NCBI RefSeq assembly: GCF_016734905.1
Contig: NZ_JAERPO010000001.1
Location: 496,001-560,000 of the forward strand
DNA length: 64,000 nt
Direction of reading: 5' to 3'
DNA from: Sphingopyxis jiangsuensis
GTDB taxonomy: Bacteria; Pseudomonadota; Alphaproteobacteria; Sphingomonadales; Sphingomonadaceae
The position numbers and the translations under genes are program-made. Positions 55,023-62,854 of this stretch are shown piece by piece; the first letter of the stretch is position 1; every line of letters begins with the position of its first letter. The notes beneath the pieces were generated by a model. It was not told the origin of the DNA. It was given only the letters and a program-made list of their open reading frames with translations, and ran no database searches.

Positions 55023-55056
55023 GAACGGACGGGCAACAAGCACCCAGACCCCGGCG

Positions 55057-55284
55057 TCAGAGCAAAAACAGCATCGCCGCGGTAAAGAAGATCGCAAAGC
55101 TTTCGGCAAACAGGCGAAGGTCGCTGCCCTGGGCAAATATCGACGGGCGCACGCGCTGCTCCTGCAGCGCCAGGCGCAACTCGCTTTCCCAATCCGTCGG
55201 GGCCGCAAGGCGCGCGAGCGTCAGTTGCCGCGCTCCATGGGCCCGGATGCGCCCGCGAATATCGATGATGTCGTCCGAGTTCAT
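55057..55284 (-). CDS. 75-residue membrane protein with CtrA box upstream
   Basis: A 75-residue protein: soluble helical N-terminal part (DIIDIRGRIRAHGARQLTLA) with many charges and one C-terminal membrane helix (AESFAIFFTAAMLFLL). No family recognised. The start ATG at 55284 is 39 bases downstream of the TTAA-N7-TTAA box. Its composition is normal for the genome, unlike the orphan genes before it. Confidence 0.65.
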   Translation of the reverse strand: MNSDDIIDIRGRIRAHGARQLTLARLAAPTDWESELRLALQEQRVRPSIFAQGSDLRLFAESFAIFFTAAMLFLL

Positions 55285-55322
55285 GCGCCGGAGGCTAAAC
55301 CGATGCTAACGAGTCGATAAGG

Positions 55323-55338
55323 TTAAAAGATCGTTAAC
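55323..55338 (-). promoter_or_regulatory. CtrA box (TTAA-N7-TTAAC)
   Basis: TTAA AAGATCG TTAAC is an exact match to the CtrA consensus TTAA-N7-TTAA, a cell-cycle and flagellar regulator in alphaproteobacteria. It lies 39 bp upstream of the 75-residue gene and 42 bp after the RNase T2 stop. In a two-thirds-GC genome an exact TTAA-N7-TTAA is rare by chance. Confidence 0.6.
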
Positions 55339-55379
55339 GCGCGCCCTGTCCCGTCGCGGCACAGCATCGAACGGTCTTG

Positions 55380-56120
55380 CTAACGCAGCGGCCGGATTCG
55401 GACGCGGCGCGAATCGTGCGCCCCCGCCTGGAAGGGCTTGCACCGCTGCGGCCGCATCCGTGCGCCGAGGCACAGGCGGACCTCCTTCAACCAGCCTTCG
55501 CGGTCGACCGTCACCGCGATCATCGGTTCCGATATGCCGGGATTGACCTTTGCGAAAGCGGTACGGATGCGGCCCGCGGTCTGCGGGTGGCTGGCGAGCG
55601 CCGTCATGTCGGGAAAGCGCACCGCGCGGTACAATATCTGCGCGGCGCGGAAATAGGCGGCGGGGTTCGGGCTCATGCAGGTGCCGTGCTTCGCCCATTC
55701 GTGCTGGAGCAGTTGCACCGACGGCGTCATGCACAAATGCCGCCGCAGCACGGGTTGCGGAACGATCCGCGCCGGGCGGCACCATTGCGGATAATCCCTT
55801 GTGTCGCTTTCGGGCCAAAGGCCGTGGAGCACCCAACCGAATTTTCCATTCTCGCCCGAACATTGGAATCGGTCGCGCGCGCCCTTGGGATTGCGGACCC
55901 CGGCGCAATGTTGCGGCGACCAGCTCATCGCGAGCAGATAGCCGGTCACCGGCGGCTTCCGCACCGGCTCGCCGCGGCGCGGCTGCTCCATGCGCGGCAC
56001 CGATATGCGGTCGGGGATCGTGCAGGCGGGCGCCTGCGCCAGCGCGGTCGCGGGCGCGAGCGCGAGCAGCGTCAGCGCCACCACCCCGAACCGTCGCCCC
56101 CGCGCAGGCGCGGGCCGCAA
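55380..56120 (-). CDS. Secreted ribonuclease T2 family protein
   Basis: Broad-specificity RNA endonuclease of 246 residues exported to the periplasm. Signal peptide (about 1-30, ending ATALAQAP). The two catalytic segments are WVLHGLWPESD near residue 98 (CAS-1 His) and HEWAKHGTC near residue 140 (CAS-2 Glu/His), each with the family cysteines. TTG at 56120 (MRPAPARGRRFGVVALTL) is my choice of start, as it is the first in-frame codon that gives a normal signal peptide; an upstream frame to 56249 crosses nadC. It lies downstream of nadC and may be co-transcribed. Confidence 0.88.
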   Translation of the reverse strand: MRPAPARGRRFGVVALTLLALAPATALAQAPACTIPDRISVPRMEQPRRGEPVRKPPVTGYLLAMSWSPQHCAGVRNPKGARDRFQCSGENGKFGWVLHGLWPESDTRDYPQWCRPARIVPQPVLRRHLCMTPSVQLLQHEWAKHGTCMSPNPAAYFRAAQILYRAVRFPDMTALASHPQTAGRIRTAFAKVNPGISEPMIAVTVDREGWLKEVRLCLGARMRPQRCKPFQAGAHDSRRVRIRPLR

Positions 56121-56178
56121 CAGGTCTTGTGTGACGCTTCCAGCGCCTCCCGCCTTCGCGCGGGCAACGCAAAGAAGG

Positions 56179-57027
56179 CTAGGCCAGCGCAAAGTCGAGC
56201 CCGATGTCGGCTGCGGGCGCCGACTGGGTGAGCCGTCCGACCGACACATAGGTCACGCCCGCGGCGCCGATCGCGCCGATGGTGTCGAGCGTCACCCCGC
56301 CCGACGCCTCGGTCGGGACGCGGCCGCCGACCAGCGCGACGCATTCGCGAAGCTGCGCTGGCGTCATATTGTCGAGCAGCAGGTGCGTCGCGCCTGCCGT
56401 CAGCGCCGGTTCGACCTGGTCGATGCGGTCGACCTCGACGATGATATCGTCGATTTTCGCGGCGACAGCGCGGCGCACCGCTTCTTCGACCGACCCCGCG
56501 ACCGCGACATGATTGTCCTTGATCATCGCCGCGTCCCACAGCCCCATGCGATGGTTCGTCGCGCCGCCCGTCCGCGTCGCATATTTTTCGAGGACGCGAA
56601 GCCCGGGGATCGTCTTGCGCGTGTCGAGCAGCGTCGCGCCCGTGCCCGCGAGCGCGTCGACATAGGCGCGCGTCATCGTCGCGATTCCCGAAAGGTGCTG
56701 GACCGTGTTGAGCGCCGAGCGCTCGGCGGTGAGCATCGCGCGCGCCTTGCCCGACAGGCGCATCAGGTCGGTGCCCGCGGCGACGGCGGCGCCCTCTTCG
56801 GCCAGGATTTCGATCTCGATGGCAGGATCGAGCGCGCGAAAGAAGGCTTCGGCGACGGGCAGCCCCGCGACGATGATCGCATCGCGGCTGTCCATCACCC
56901 CCTCGAAGCGCGCGTCGGCGGGAATCACCGCCATCGACGTAATATCGCCCCCGCTCCCCAGGTCCTCGGCCAAAGTGGCGCGAACGAAGGCGTGGAGGTC
57001 GAAACCCGGAAGCGTGAATGCGGTCAT
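56179..57027 (-). CDS. nadC: Nicotinate-nucleotide pyrophosphorylase (quinolinate phosphoribosyltransferase)
   Basis: Makes nicotinate mononucleotide from quinolinate and PRPP in NAD synthesis. It has 282 residues with LDTRKTIPGLRVLEKYA near residue 132, GGATNHRMGLWDAAMIKDNH near 151 and EVDRIDQVEPAL near 187, each typical. The ATG at 57027 starts MTAFTLPGFDLHAFVRATLA. nadA and nadB are not in the window. An upstream extension to 57522 is an antisense artefact of the divergent gene. Confidence 0.96.
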   Translation of the reverse strand: MTAFTLPGFDLHAFVRATLAEDLGSGGDITSMAVIPADARFEGVMDSRDAIIVAGLPVAEAFFRALDPAIEIEILAEEGAAVAAGTDLMRLSGKARAMLTAERSALNTVQHLSGIATMTRAYVDALAGTGATLLDTRKTIPGLRVLEKYATRTGGATNHRMGLWDAAMIKDNHVAVAGSVEEAVRRAVAAKIDDIIVEVDRIDQVEPALTAGATHLLLDNMTPAQLRECVALVGGRVPTEASGGVTLDTIGAIGAAGVTYVSVGRLTQSAPAADIGLDFALA

Positions 57028-57063
57028 GGCCCCCGCGATAAAGGCTGGCCGCCGCAAATCAAC

Positions 57064-57080
57064 TTGACGTTTACGTAAAC
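57064..57080 (+). promoter_or_regulatory. Palindromic operator-like site TTGACGTTTACGTAAAC
   Basis: Between divergent nadC and nitronate monooxygenase, TTTACGTAAA is a perfect 10-base palindrome within TTGACGTTTACGTAAAC. Read on the minus strand it is GTTTACGTAAACGTCAA, like the MerR-type LiuR/acyl-CoA catabolism operators of proteobacteria. It lies 52 bp before the monooxygenase ATG. The TTGACG part could also be a -35 element. Confidence 0.5.
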
Positions 57081-57131
57081 CAGCGCTGTCATGCACGCCA
57101 CGCGGCACTTTCGCCAACATCGGAGAAGCCC

Positions 57132-58268
57132 ATGCAATCCCCCATCTGCGCGATGCTCGACATCGAATTCCCCCTCCTCGCCTTCTCGCACTGCCGCGAC
57201 GTCGTCGTCGCCGTGTCGAAAGCCGGCGGCATGGGCGTGTTCGGCGCCGCCGCGCTGCCGCCCGAGCGGCTCGAGGAAGAACTGGCGTGGATCGACGCCC
57301 ATATCGGCGGCAAACCCTATGGCGTCGACCTGATCGTGCCGAACAGCTTTGCCGGCAAGGGCGAGGCGGGCGGCAGGGCGCGCCCCGAGATCCCCGCGAC
57401 CCACCGCGATTTCGCCGCCGGTCTGCTCGCGCGTTTCGATGTCGATGCTGTGGGAACGGACGATGCGACGGCGGCGCGACAAGCGCTCGGCGATAATATG
57501 ACCGACGAAGGCGCGGCGGCATTGCTCGAAGTCGCCTTCCGCCACCCGATCAAGCTCATCGCCAACGCGCTCGGCGTTCCGCCGCCACTGATGCTCGACC
57601 TCGGCAAGCGGCACGGTGTCCCTGTCGCCGCGCTTGTCGGCACGCGCGACCACGCGCTCGCGCAGGTCCGCGCGGGAGTCGACATCCTCGTCGTGGCGGG
57701 CGGCGAAGCGGGCGGCCATTGCGGCGAGGTCGCGACGATGGTGCTCGTCCCCGAAGTCGCGGAAGCGGTCGAGGCGGTCGGCGCATCGACGCCGATCCTG
57801 GCCGCAGGCGGAATCGTCACGGGACGCCAGATGGCGGCGGCGATGGCGATGGGAGCGCACGGCGCCTGGTGCGGATCGGTCTGGCTGACGACCGCAGAGG
57901 CCGAAACCAACCCGGTCGTGAAGGAAAAGATGCTCGCCGCCTCGTCGCGCGACACGATCCGCTCGAAAAGCCGCACCGGCAAACCATCGCGCCAGCTCCG
58001 CTCGCCTTGGACCGATGCCTGGGAGGCAGAGGATGCGCCGAAGCCGCTCCCAATGCCACTCCAGTCGCTCGTCAGCGAACCGGCACTGCGCAAGGTCGAC
58101 AAGCTGGCGGAGGGCGGCCACGAGGGCGCGAAGCAACTCGCCACCTATTGGGTCGGTCAGGGCGTCGGCCTGATGAACGAACCGATGAGCGCGGGACAGG
58201 TCGTCCAGGCATTCAAGGAAGACTGGATCGCCGCCTGCGAGCGGCTGAACGGGTTTGTGGGCGGATAG
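57132..58268 (+). CDS. Nitronate monooxygenase
   Basis: FMN enzyme that oxidises alkyl nitronates to carbonyl compounds and nitrite. It has 378 residues, a TIM barrel. Visible motifs are FPLLAFSHCRDVVVAVSKAGGMG near the N-terminus, VVAGGEAGGHCG near residue 193 with the catalytic His, and ILAAGGIVTGRQMAAAMAMGA near residue 222. The palindromic site at 57064-57080 lies upstream. Related to 2-nitropropane dioxygenases; the natural substrate may differ. Not in an operon: nadC is divergent. Confidence 0.88.
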   Translation: MQSPICAMLDIEFPLLAFSHCRDVVVAVSKAGGMGVFGAAALPPERLEEELAWIDAHIGGKPYGVDLIVPNSFAGKGEAGGRARPEIPATHRDFAAGLLARFDVDAVGTDDATAARQALGDNMTDEGAAALLEVAFRHPIKLIANALGVPPPLMLDLGKRHGVPVAALVGTRDHALAQVRAGVDILVVAGGEAGGHCGEVATMVLVPEVAEAVEAVGASTPILAAGGIVTGRQMAAAMAMGAHGAWCGSVWLTTAEAETNPVVKEKMLAASSRDTIRSKSRTGKPSRQLRSPWTDAWEAEDAPKPLPMPLQSLVSEPALRKVDKLAEGGHEGAKQLATYWVGQGVGLMNEPMSAGQVVQAFKEDWIAACERLNGFVGG

Positions 58269-58270
58269 TG

Positions 58271-58345
58271 CGTCGTCCCCGCGAAAGCGGGGGCCGCTGG
58301 CGATTTGAGCGGCTGATGGCGGCCCCCGCCTTCGCGGGGGCGACG
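58271..58345. repeat. CGTCGTCCCCGCGAAAGC dispersed repeat
   Basis: CGTCGTCCCCGCGAAAGCGG and GGCCCCCGCCTTCGCGGGGGCGACG make an interrupted inverted repeat between convergent nitronate monooxygenase and peptidyl-prolyl isomerase genes. Related to the partial copy at 44527. Confidence 0.75.
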
Positions 58346-58350
58346 CCTGA

Positions 58351-58800
58351 TTACGATACAGTCGCCTTGACGATCTTGCCGGGCTCGCGCGGCGGCTCGC
58401 CCTTGGGCAGCGCGTCGACATTGTCCATGCCTTCGATCACTTCGCCCCAGACGGTGTACTGGTTATCGAGAAAGCGCGCGTCCTCGAAGCAGATGAAGAA
58501 CTGGCTGTTCGCGCTGTTCGGGTTCTGCGCGCGTGCCATCGAGCAGACGCCGCGGACGTGCGGCTCGCTGTTGAATTCGGCGGGCAGGTCGGGAAGCTTG
58601 CTGCCGCCCATGCCGGTGCCCGTCGGGTCGCCGCCCTGCGCCATGAAACCGGGGATCACGCGGTGAAAAACCACGCCGTCGTAAAATCCCTCGCTCGCCA
58701 GCTGCGTGATGCGCTCGACATGCTTGGGCGCGAGGTCGGGGCGCAGCTTGATGACGACGTCGCCGGTCGAAAGCGAAAGCGTAAGAGTCGGGTCGGACAT
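58351..58800 (-). CDS. Cyclophilin-type peptidyl-prolyl cis-trans isomerase
   Basis: Speeds proline isomerisation during protein folding. It has 149 residues, cytoplasmic (no signal peptide), with VVFHRVIPGFMAQGGDPTGTG near residue 45, MARAQNPNSANSQFFICF near 91 and VWGEVIEGMD near 120. ATG at 58800 was chosen because AGGAGA lies upstream; an ATG at 58815 is in frame. Single gene, convergent with nitronate monooxygenase. Confidence 0.95.
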   Translation of the reverse strand: MSDPTLTLSLSTGDVVIKLRPDLAPKHVERITQLASEGFYDGVVFHRVIPGFMAQGGDPTGTGMGGSKLPDLPAEFNSEPHVRGVCSMARAQNPNSANSQFFICFEDARFLDNQYTVWGEVIEGMDNVDALPKGEPPREPGKIVKATVS

Positions 58801-58958
58801 TGTAGTCTCCTGCATTTTGGGAATTTGCGGGTGCCATAGCGGCGGACGCCGCCGATGCCACCCTTAAATTGCCCACTCGGACAGCGCAGCGTTGCCAATC
58901 GAGGGGCGGACGACTAGGGAAAATCGTCGACGCCGCAGAGAGATGGGAGGACCGCGCG

Positions 58959-60407
58959 ATGGACGAACGCGAAGATTCCCGCCCCCTCGAAGATGTCGCG
59001 CTCGACGAGCGCGACCGCGATGCGCCCCCTGCCGAAGCGACGGGCGAACTCGACGAAGATGATCGGTTGAAGCCGGAGTTCGTGCGGGACGTCATCGACT
59101 TGGCCGAAAGCGGCGAGGCGGAGGCAGCGCGCGAACGCGTCGGACGCCTGCACCCTGCCGACATCGCCGACCTGTTCGAACTGGCGCGCAGCGACGAGCG
59201 ACCGATGCTCGCCGGCGTCCTTGGCGACATGCTCTCGGCCGAAGTGCTCGCCGAGATGAACGATTATGTCCGCGAGGAACTGATCGACCTTCTCGCGCCC
59301 GAACAGGTCGCCGAACTCGCCTCCGAACTCGATACCGACGATGCCGTCGCGATCATCGAGGATATGGAAGCCGACGAGCAGCAGGCAGTGCTGCGCGCGA
59401 TGGAGCCCGAGGATCGCGCCGCGATCGAGGACGCGCTTTCTTTTCCCGAGGAGACCGCGGGACGCCTGATGCAGCGCGAATTCGTCGCGGTGCCCGAGCA
59501 TGTCACGGTCGGCGACGTCATCGACCGCCTGCGCGAAGACGGCGACCTCACCACCGATTTCTGGGAAATATTCGTCGTCGATCCGCTCGTCCGCCCGGTC
59601 GGCACCTGCCAGCTGAGCTGGATACTCCGCACACCGCGCGACATCGCGATCAGCGACGTGATGCGCCGCGAACAGACGCTGATCCCCGTCGACATGGACC
59701 AGGAAGAGGTCGCGCTGCGCTTTCAGAAATATGCGCTGATTTCTGCGGCGGTCGTCGACAAGGCGGGGCGGCTGGTCGGGATGATCACCGTCGACGATAT
59801 CGTCCACATCATCCAGGAAGAGGCGGGTGAGGATATTTTGCGCCTGTCGGGCGCGGGCGACGGCGACATCAACGAGCCGATACGCGAGACCTATGGCGCG
59901 CGCGTCCGCTGGCTGGTGGCAAATCTCGGCACCGCGCTCGTCGCTTCGTCGATCGTCGGCTTTTTCGGCGGCGCGATCGAACAGATGGTCGCGCTCGCCG
60001 CTTTGATGCCGATCGTCGCCGGCGTCGGGGGCAACGCCGGAACGCAGACGCTCGCCGTCACCGTGCGCGCGCTCGCAATGAACCAACTCACTGATTCGAA
60101 CAGTTGGCGCGCGGTATTCCGCGAGATGAAGATTGCGCTGCTCAATGGCAGCACGATCGCTGCGATCGCCGGAACCGCGACCGCGTTGTGGTTCGGAAAC
60201 CCGGCCCTTGGCGGGGTTATCGCGGCGGCAATGATCGTGAATATCTTTGTCGCGGGCGTGTCGGGGGTAGCGATCCCGTTACTGCTCGACCGGCTCGACC
60301 AGGACCCCGCTGTCGCCAGCTCGATCTTTGTCACGATGACGACCGATTCGATGGGTTTTCTGGCCTTTTTGGGACTTGCCGTCGCGAGCGGCCTGACCAG
60401 TTTATGA
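58959..60407 (+). CDS. mgtE: Magnesium transporter MgtE
   Basis: Mg2+ channel/transporter of 482 residues. The cytoplasmic N-domain (about 30-150) has MgtE-N repeats such as LHPADIADLFEL; a tandem CBS pair follows (about 155-280, PEETAGRLMQREFVAVPE); then five membrane helices from about 300, with the pore motif MPIVAGVGGNAGTQTLAVTVRAL near residue 356. ATG at 58959 has GGAGG upstream; the frame is open back to 58869. It is divergent from the cyclophilin gene. I see no Mg riboswitch in the 158 bp before it. Confidence 0.95.
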   Translation: MDEREDSRPLEDVALDERDRDAPPAEATGELDEDDRLKPEFVRDVIDLAESGEAEAARERVGRLHPADIADLFELARSDERPMLAGVLGDMLSAEVLAEMNDYVREELIDLLAPEQVAELASELDTDDAVAIIEDMEADEQQAVLRAMEPEDRAAIEDALSFPEETAGRLMQREFVAVPEHVTVGDVIDRLREDGDLTTDFWEIFVVDPLVRPVGTCQLSWILRTPRDIAISDVMRREQTLIPVDMDQEEVALRFQKYALISAAVVDKAGRLVGMITVDDIVHIIQEEAGEDILRLSGAGDGDINEPIRETYGARVRWLVANLGTALVASSIVGFFGGAIEQMVALAALMPIVAGVGGNAGTQTLAVTVRALAMNQLTDSNSWRAVFREMKIALLNGSTIAAIAGTATALWFGNPALGGVIAAAMIVNIFVAGVSGVAIPLLLDRLDQDPAVASSIFVTMTTDSMGFLAFLGLAVASGLTSL

Positions 60408-60554
60408 ACTCTAATCCACTGTATTCAGGACGCTAGTTGCAGGGAGGGGAAAAAAGTGCATCGCGGCCATTTTTTTCGGGAACTTTTCGCGCGCGCTGTT
60501 CGTTTCCCGTCCGAGCAGCGATCATCGCCCCCCCGCAGCGCTGCTCAGCAACAT

Positions 60555-60604
60555 TGGCCCGGCTCGCATTCCCTCCCCCCCCTCGAAGCGTGCCGGGCCA
60601 TTTT
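60555..60604 (+). terminator. Hairpin with C-rich loop followed by TTTT
   Basis: TGGCCCGGC (60555-60563) pairs with GCCGGGCCA (60592-60600) and is followed by TTTTG. The 28-base loop contains a run of CCCTCCCCCCCC. It probably ends mgtE transcription. A C-rich loop in a hairpin is also the hallmark of several alphaproteobacterial small RNAs. Confidence 0.6.
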
Positions 60605-60629
60605 GCGTCAAGAATAGATGAGGTGATTT

Positions 60630-60755
60630 ATGTCGAGTTTCCGTGTCATCCTTCTCACCCTGCTAGCCGGTCTTCTGGTCACGGGCTGCAACACCGTGAA
60701 GGGCGTCGGCCGCGACATCGAATCGGTTGGCGAGGCAGGCGACCGCGCGCTCTGA
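60630..60755 (+). CDS. Entericidin A/B family small lipoprotein
   Basis: A 41-residue lipoprotein beginning MSSFRVILLTLLAGLLVTGC; Cys20 is the lipidation site. The rest, NTVKGVGRDIESVGEAGDRAL, matches the entericidin pattern (conserved VxGxGxDIxxxGxAI). Entericidins were described as toxin/antidote lipoproteins induced in stationary phase in enteric bacteria, but many alphaproteobacteria have one lone copy and the role is unclear. GAGG precedes the ATG. Confidence 0.85.
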   Translation: MSSFRVILLTLLAGLLVTGCNTVKGVGRDIESVGEAGDRAL

Positions 60756-60790
60756 CGCGCTACCCCTCCAGATTTTGGGGACGGCCGGAT

Positions 60791-61594
60791 TTATTCGGCG
60801 GTTTGTTCGGGCGCCGTTTCGGCGCCCGCCTTGCGTCGGCGCTGGGTAAACCAGATCGCGAATAGCGACAGCTCGTAAAGCAGCACCAGCGGTATCGCGA
60901 GGAGCAGCTGGCTCAATATATCGGGCGGGGTAAAGATGGCGGCGATCACAAAGGCCGCGACGATCATATAGCGGCGCGCCGACACAAGCTGTTCGCGCGT
61001 AACCAGCCCCGACCGTTCGATAAGCATCAGCAGGATCGGGAGCAGGAAGGCGATGCCGAACGCCATGATGAACTGCATCGTGAAGCTGAGGTAATTGCCG
61101 ACCGACGGCAACGCTTCCTGCGTTACTCCGCCCACCTCACCCTGATAGCCGAGCAGGAATTTGAGCGCGATCGGGATGGTGATGAAATAGGCGAAGCTAG
61201 CGCCCAATGCGAAAAGAAGCGGCGTCGCGAGCAGGAAGGGCAGAAGCGCGCGCTTTTCCTTGCGATAAAGCCCGGGCGCCACGAATTTCCACAATTGGTT
61301 GGCGATCACCGGAAAGGCGATCATCAACGCCGCGAACAGCGCGACCTTGATCTCGACGAAAAACGCCTCGAACAGCTGCGTATAGATCAATCGCCCCTGC
61401 CCCGCCGCAACGAGCGGCTGGACGAGCACACCGAAAATCGGTTTCGCAAAATAGAGGCAGACGCCGAACGCTACAGCGATGGCGGCCAGCGACTTGAGCA
61501 ATCTCGAGCGCAGTTCGATAAGATGATCGAGCAACGGCATCTTGCCGCCCGCACCGTCGGTATCCCCGGTCGACATCGGCGTCTCGGCGGTCAT
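60791..61594 (-). CDS. tatC: Sec-independent protein translocase TatC
   Basis: Receptor for twin-arginine signal peptides in the inner membrane. It has 267 residues, six membrane helices, with LLDHLIELRSRLLKS near residue 20, PLLFALGASFAYF near 130 and a F-T-P-P-D-I-L motif near 221. It overlaps tatB by 4 bp at 61591-61594. The stop is 35 bp from the entericidin stop. Confidence 0.96.
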   Translation of the reverse strand: MTAETPMSTGDTDGAGGKMPLLDHLIELRSRLLKSLAAIAVAFGVCLYFAKPIFGVLVQPLVAAGQGRLIYTQLFEAFFVEIKVALFAALMIAFPVIANQLWKFVAPGLYRKEKRALLPFLLATPLLFALGASFAYFITIPIALKFLLGYQGEVGGVTQEALPSVGNYLSFTMQFIMAFGIAFLLPILLMLIERSGLVTREQLVSARRYMIVAAFVIAAIFTPPDILSQLLLAIPLVLLYELSLFAIWFTQRRRKAGAETAPEQTAE

Positions 61595-61977
61595 GGCAGC
61601 GGTCCGTCGCGCGGCGGAACCTCGTGCGTTTCCGGTTTGCTCGCCGCCGCTTCGTCGGCCGCGATCTCCGGATCGACGGGAGAATCGGCTGGCGGCGTCG
61701 ACGTTGCAGGGATCATCGGCGGCGCATCGACACCGTCAACGCGCGGAAATTCGCGCATGATCGCCTCATTCTGTTCACGCCACTGCTTTTCGAGCTCTTC
61801 AAGCTCGGCCTCGCGCATCATCGTGTCGAGGCCCGAGCGGAAGTGCCGCGCCATTCCGCGCGCCTTGCCCATCCATTTGCCGACGAAGCGCATGGCCTTG
61901 GGCAAGTCCTTGGGGCCGATGGCCACAAGGGCCACCACCACCACGAGCAACAACTCGGTGGGCGCGATATCGAACAT
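61591..61977 (-). CDS. tatB: Sec-independent protein translocase TatB
   Basis: Partner of TatC in binding Tat substrates. It has 128 residues: a short N-terminal membrane helix (about 4-22, APTELLLVVVVALVAIGPK), then an amphipathic helix (LPKAMRFVGKWMGKARGM), and a hydrophilic tail rich in Pro, Asp and Glu. The family PLP/GPKDLP turn is visible. It starts 32 bp after the tatA stop. Confidence 0.93.
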   Translation of the reverse strand: MFDIAPTELLLVVVVALVAIGPKDLPKAMRFVGKWMGKARGMARHFRSGLDTMMREAELEELEKQWREQNEAIMREFPRVDGVDAPPMIPATSTPPADSPVDPEIAADEAAASKPETHEVPPRDGPLP

Positions 61978-62008
61978 GGATCAGGACATTCCCGCCGCGC
62001 GATTGGGA

Positions 62009-62236
62009 TCAGCGGTTTTCGGTTTCCGCACTCGGGGTCGGCGTCGCGTCGGGCGCGCGCTGCCCCTCGATATGCTTGGGGGCCGAAGGCGGCGTATCGT
62101 CTTCCGACATGCCTTTCTTGAAGCTTTTTATGCCCTTGGCGACATCGCCCATCATATCGGAAAAGCGTCCCTTTCCGAACAGGAGCAGGATGATGATCCC
62201 GACGACCAGCCAATGCCAGATGCTGAAGCTACCCAT
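62009..62236 (-). CDS. tatA: Sec-independent protein translocase TatA
   Basis: Pore-forming subunit of the Tat translocase, 75 residues. The membrane helix (about 6-22) is [19 protein letters not shown], followed by an amphipathic helix ([17 protein letters not shown]) and a charged tail. The FGKG hinge matches TatA rather than TatB. The scpB gene ends 24 bp upstream on the same strand. Confidence 0.94.
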   Translation of the reverse strand: MGSFSIWHWLVVGIIILLLFGKGRFSDMMGDVAKGIKSFKKGMSEDDTPPSAPKHIEGQRAPDATPTPSAETENR

Positions 62237-62260
62237 TTACATTCTCCTCGAGCGCTTCAT

Positions 62261-62854
62261 CTAGGCTTCCTCACCGTCTTTTACTAGGTCCAGTTCGCCG
62301 ATTGCCTCCTCGAAAGCGAGGTCGACCGGGTCGAGCAGCCCGGCGGCGCGCAAATCCTCGATCCCAGGCAGGTCCTTGCGACTTTCGAGCCCGAAATGGC
62401 GCAAAAAAGCGTCGGTAGTCTTGTAGATGAGCGGCCTCCCGGGGACCTCGCGACGCCCGGCAGGCGCGATCCATTCGGCCTCCATCAACACATCGAGCGT
62501 GCCCTTCGACGTTTGCACCCCCCGGATCGCCTCGATCTCGGCGCGGCTGACCGGCTCGTGATAGGCGATGATGGCAAGAACCTCCGACGCCGCGCGCGAC
62601 AGTTTGCGCGGATCGTCGCGCTCGCGGCGGAGCAGATGCGCCAGATCGGCGGGCGTCTGGAAATGCCAGTGGCCGCCGCGCTCGACCAGTTCGATCCCAC
62701 TTCCGTCGTGACGCGCCGCGATCCGCTGAACGATCGCCCGGATCTCTCCCGGCGTCTTTTCGTCGCCGAGGCGGGCGGCGAGCTGGCGCGCGTCGAGCGG
62801 CGTGTCGCTGGCGAACAGCATCGCTTCGATTGCGCGTTCGAGATCGTCGATCAT
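62261..62854 (-). CDS. scpB: Segregation and condensation protein ScpB
   Basis: Winged-helix subunit of the SMC-ScpAB condensin complex. It has 197 residues: AIEAMLFASDTPLDARQLA near the N-terminus, EVLAIIAYHEPVSRAEIEAIRG near residue 90 and a RREVPGRPLIYKTTDAFLRHFG segment near 133. Its start overlaps scpA by 4 bp; the acidic C-terminal end follows the core. Confidence 0.95.
   Translation of the reverse strand: MIDDLERAIEAMLFASDTPLDARQLAARLGDEKTPGEIRAIVQRIAARHDGSGIELVERGGHWHFQTPADLAHLLRRERDDPRKLSRAASEVLAIIAYHEPVSRAEIEAIRGVQTSKGTLDVLMEAEWIAPAGRREVPGRPLIYKTTDAFLRHFGLESRKDLPGIEDLRAAGLLDPVDLAFEEAIGELDLVKDGEEA

Larger units (their letters stand above)
54503..55056. other. Gene-free repeat array between orphan and 75-aa gene
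   Basis: 554 bp made almost entirely of repeats: AACGTCCGCAA copy C, a 73-bp GGACTTGATCCGG repeat, a CCTCCCTGT...GGGGAGG inverted repeat (about 54749-54888), partial unit D and a TGCTGAACTTGTTTCAGCATCC element (about 54921-55020). No gene is supported. Long ORFs crossing it are repeat artefacts. Confidence 0.75.
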
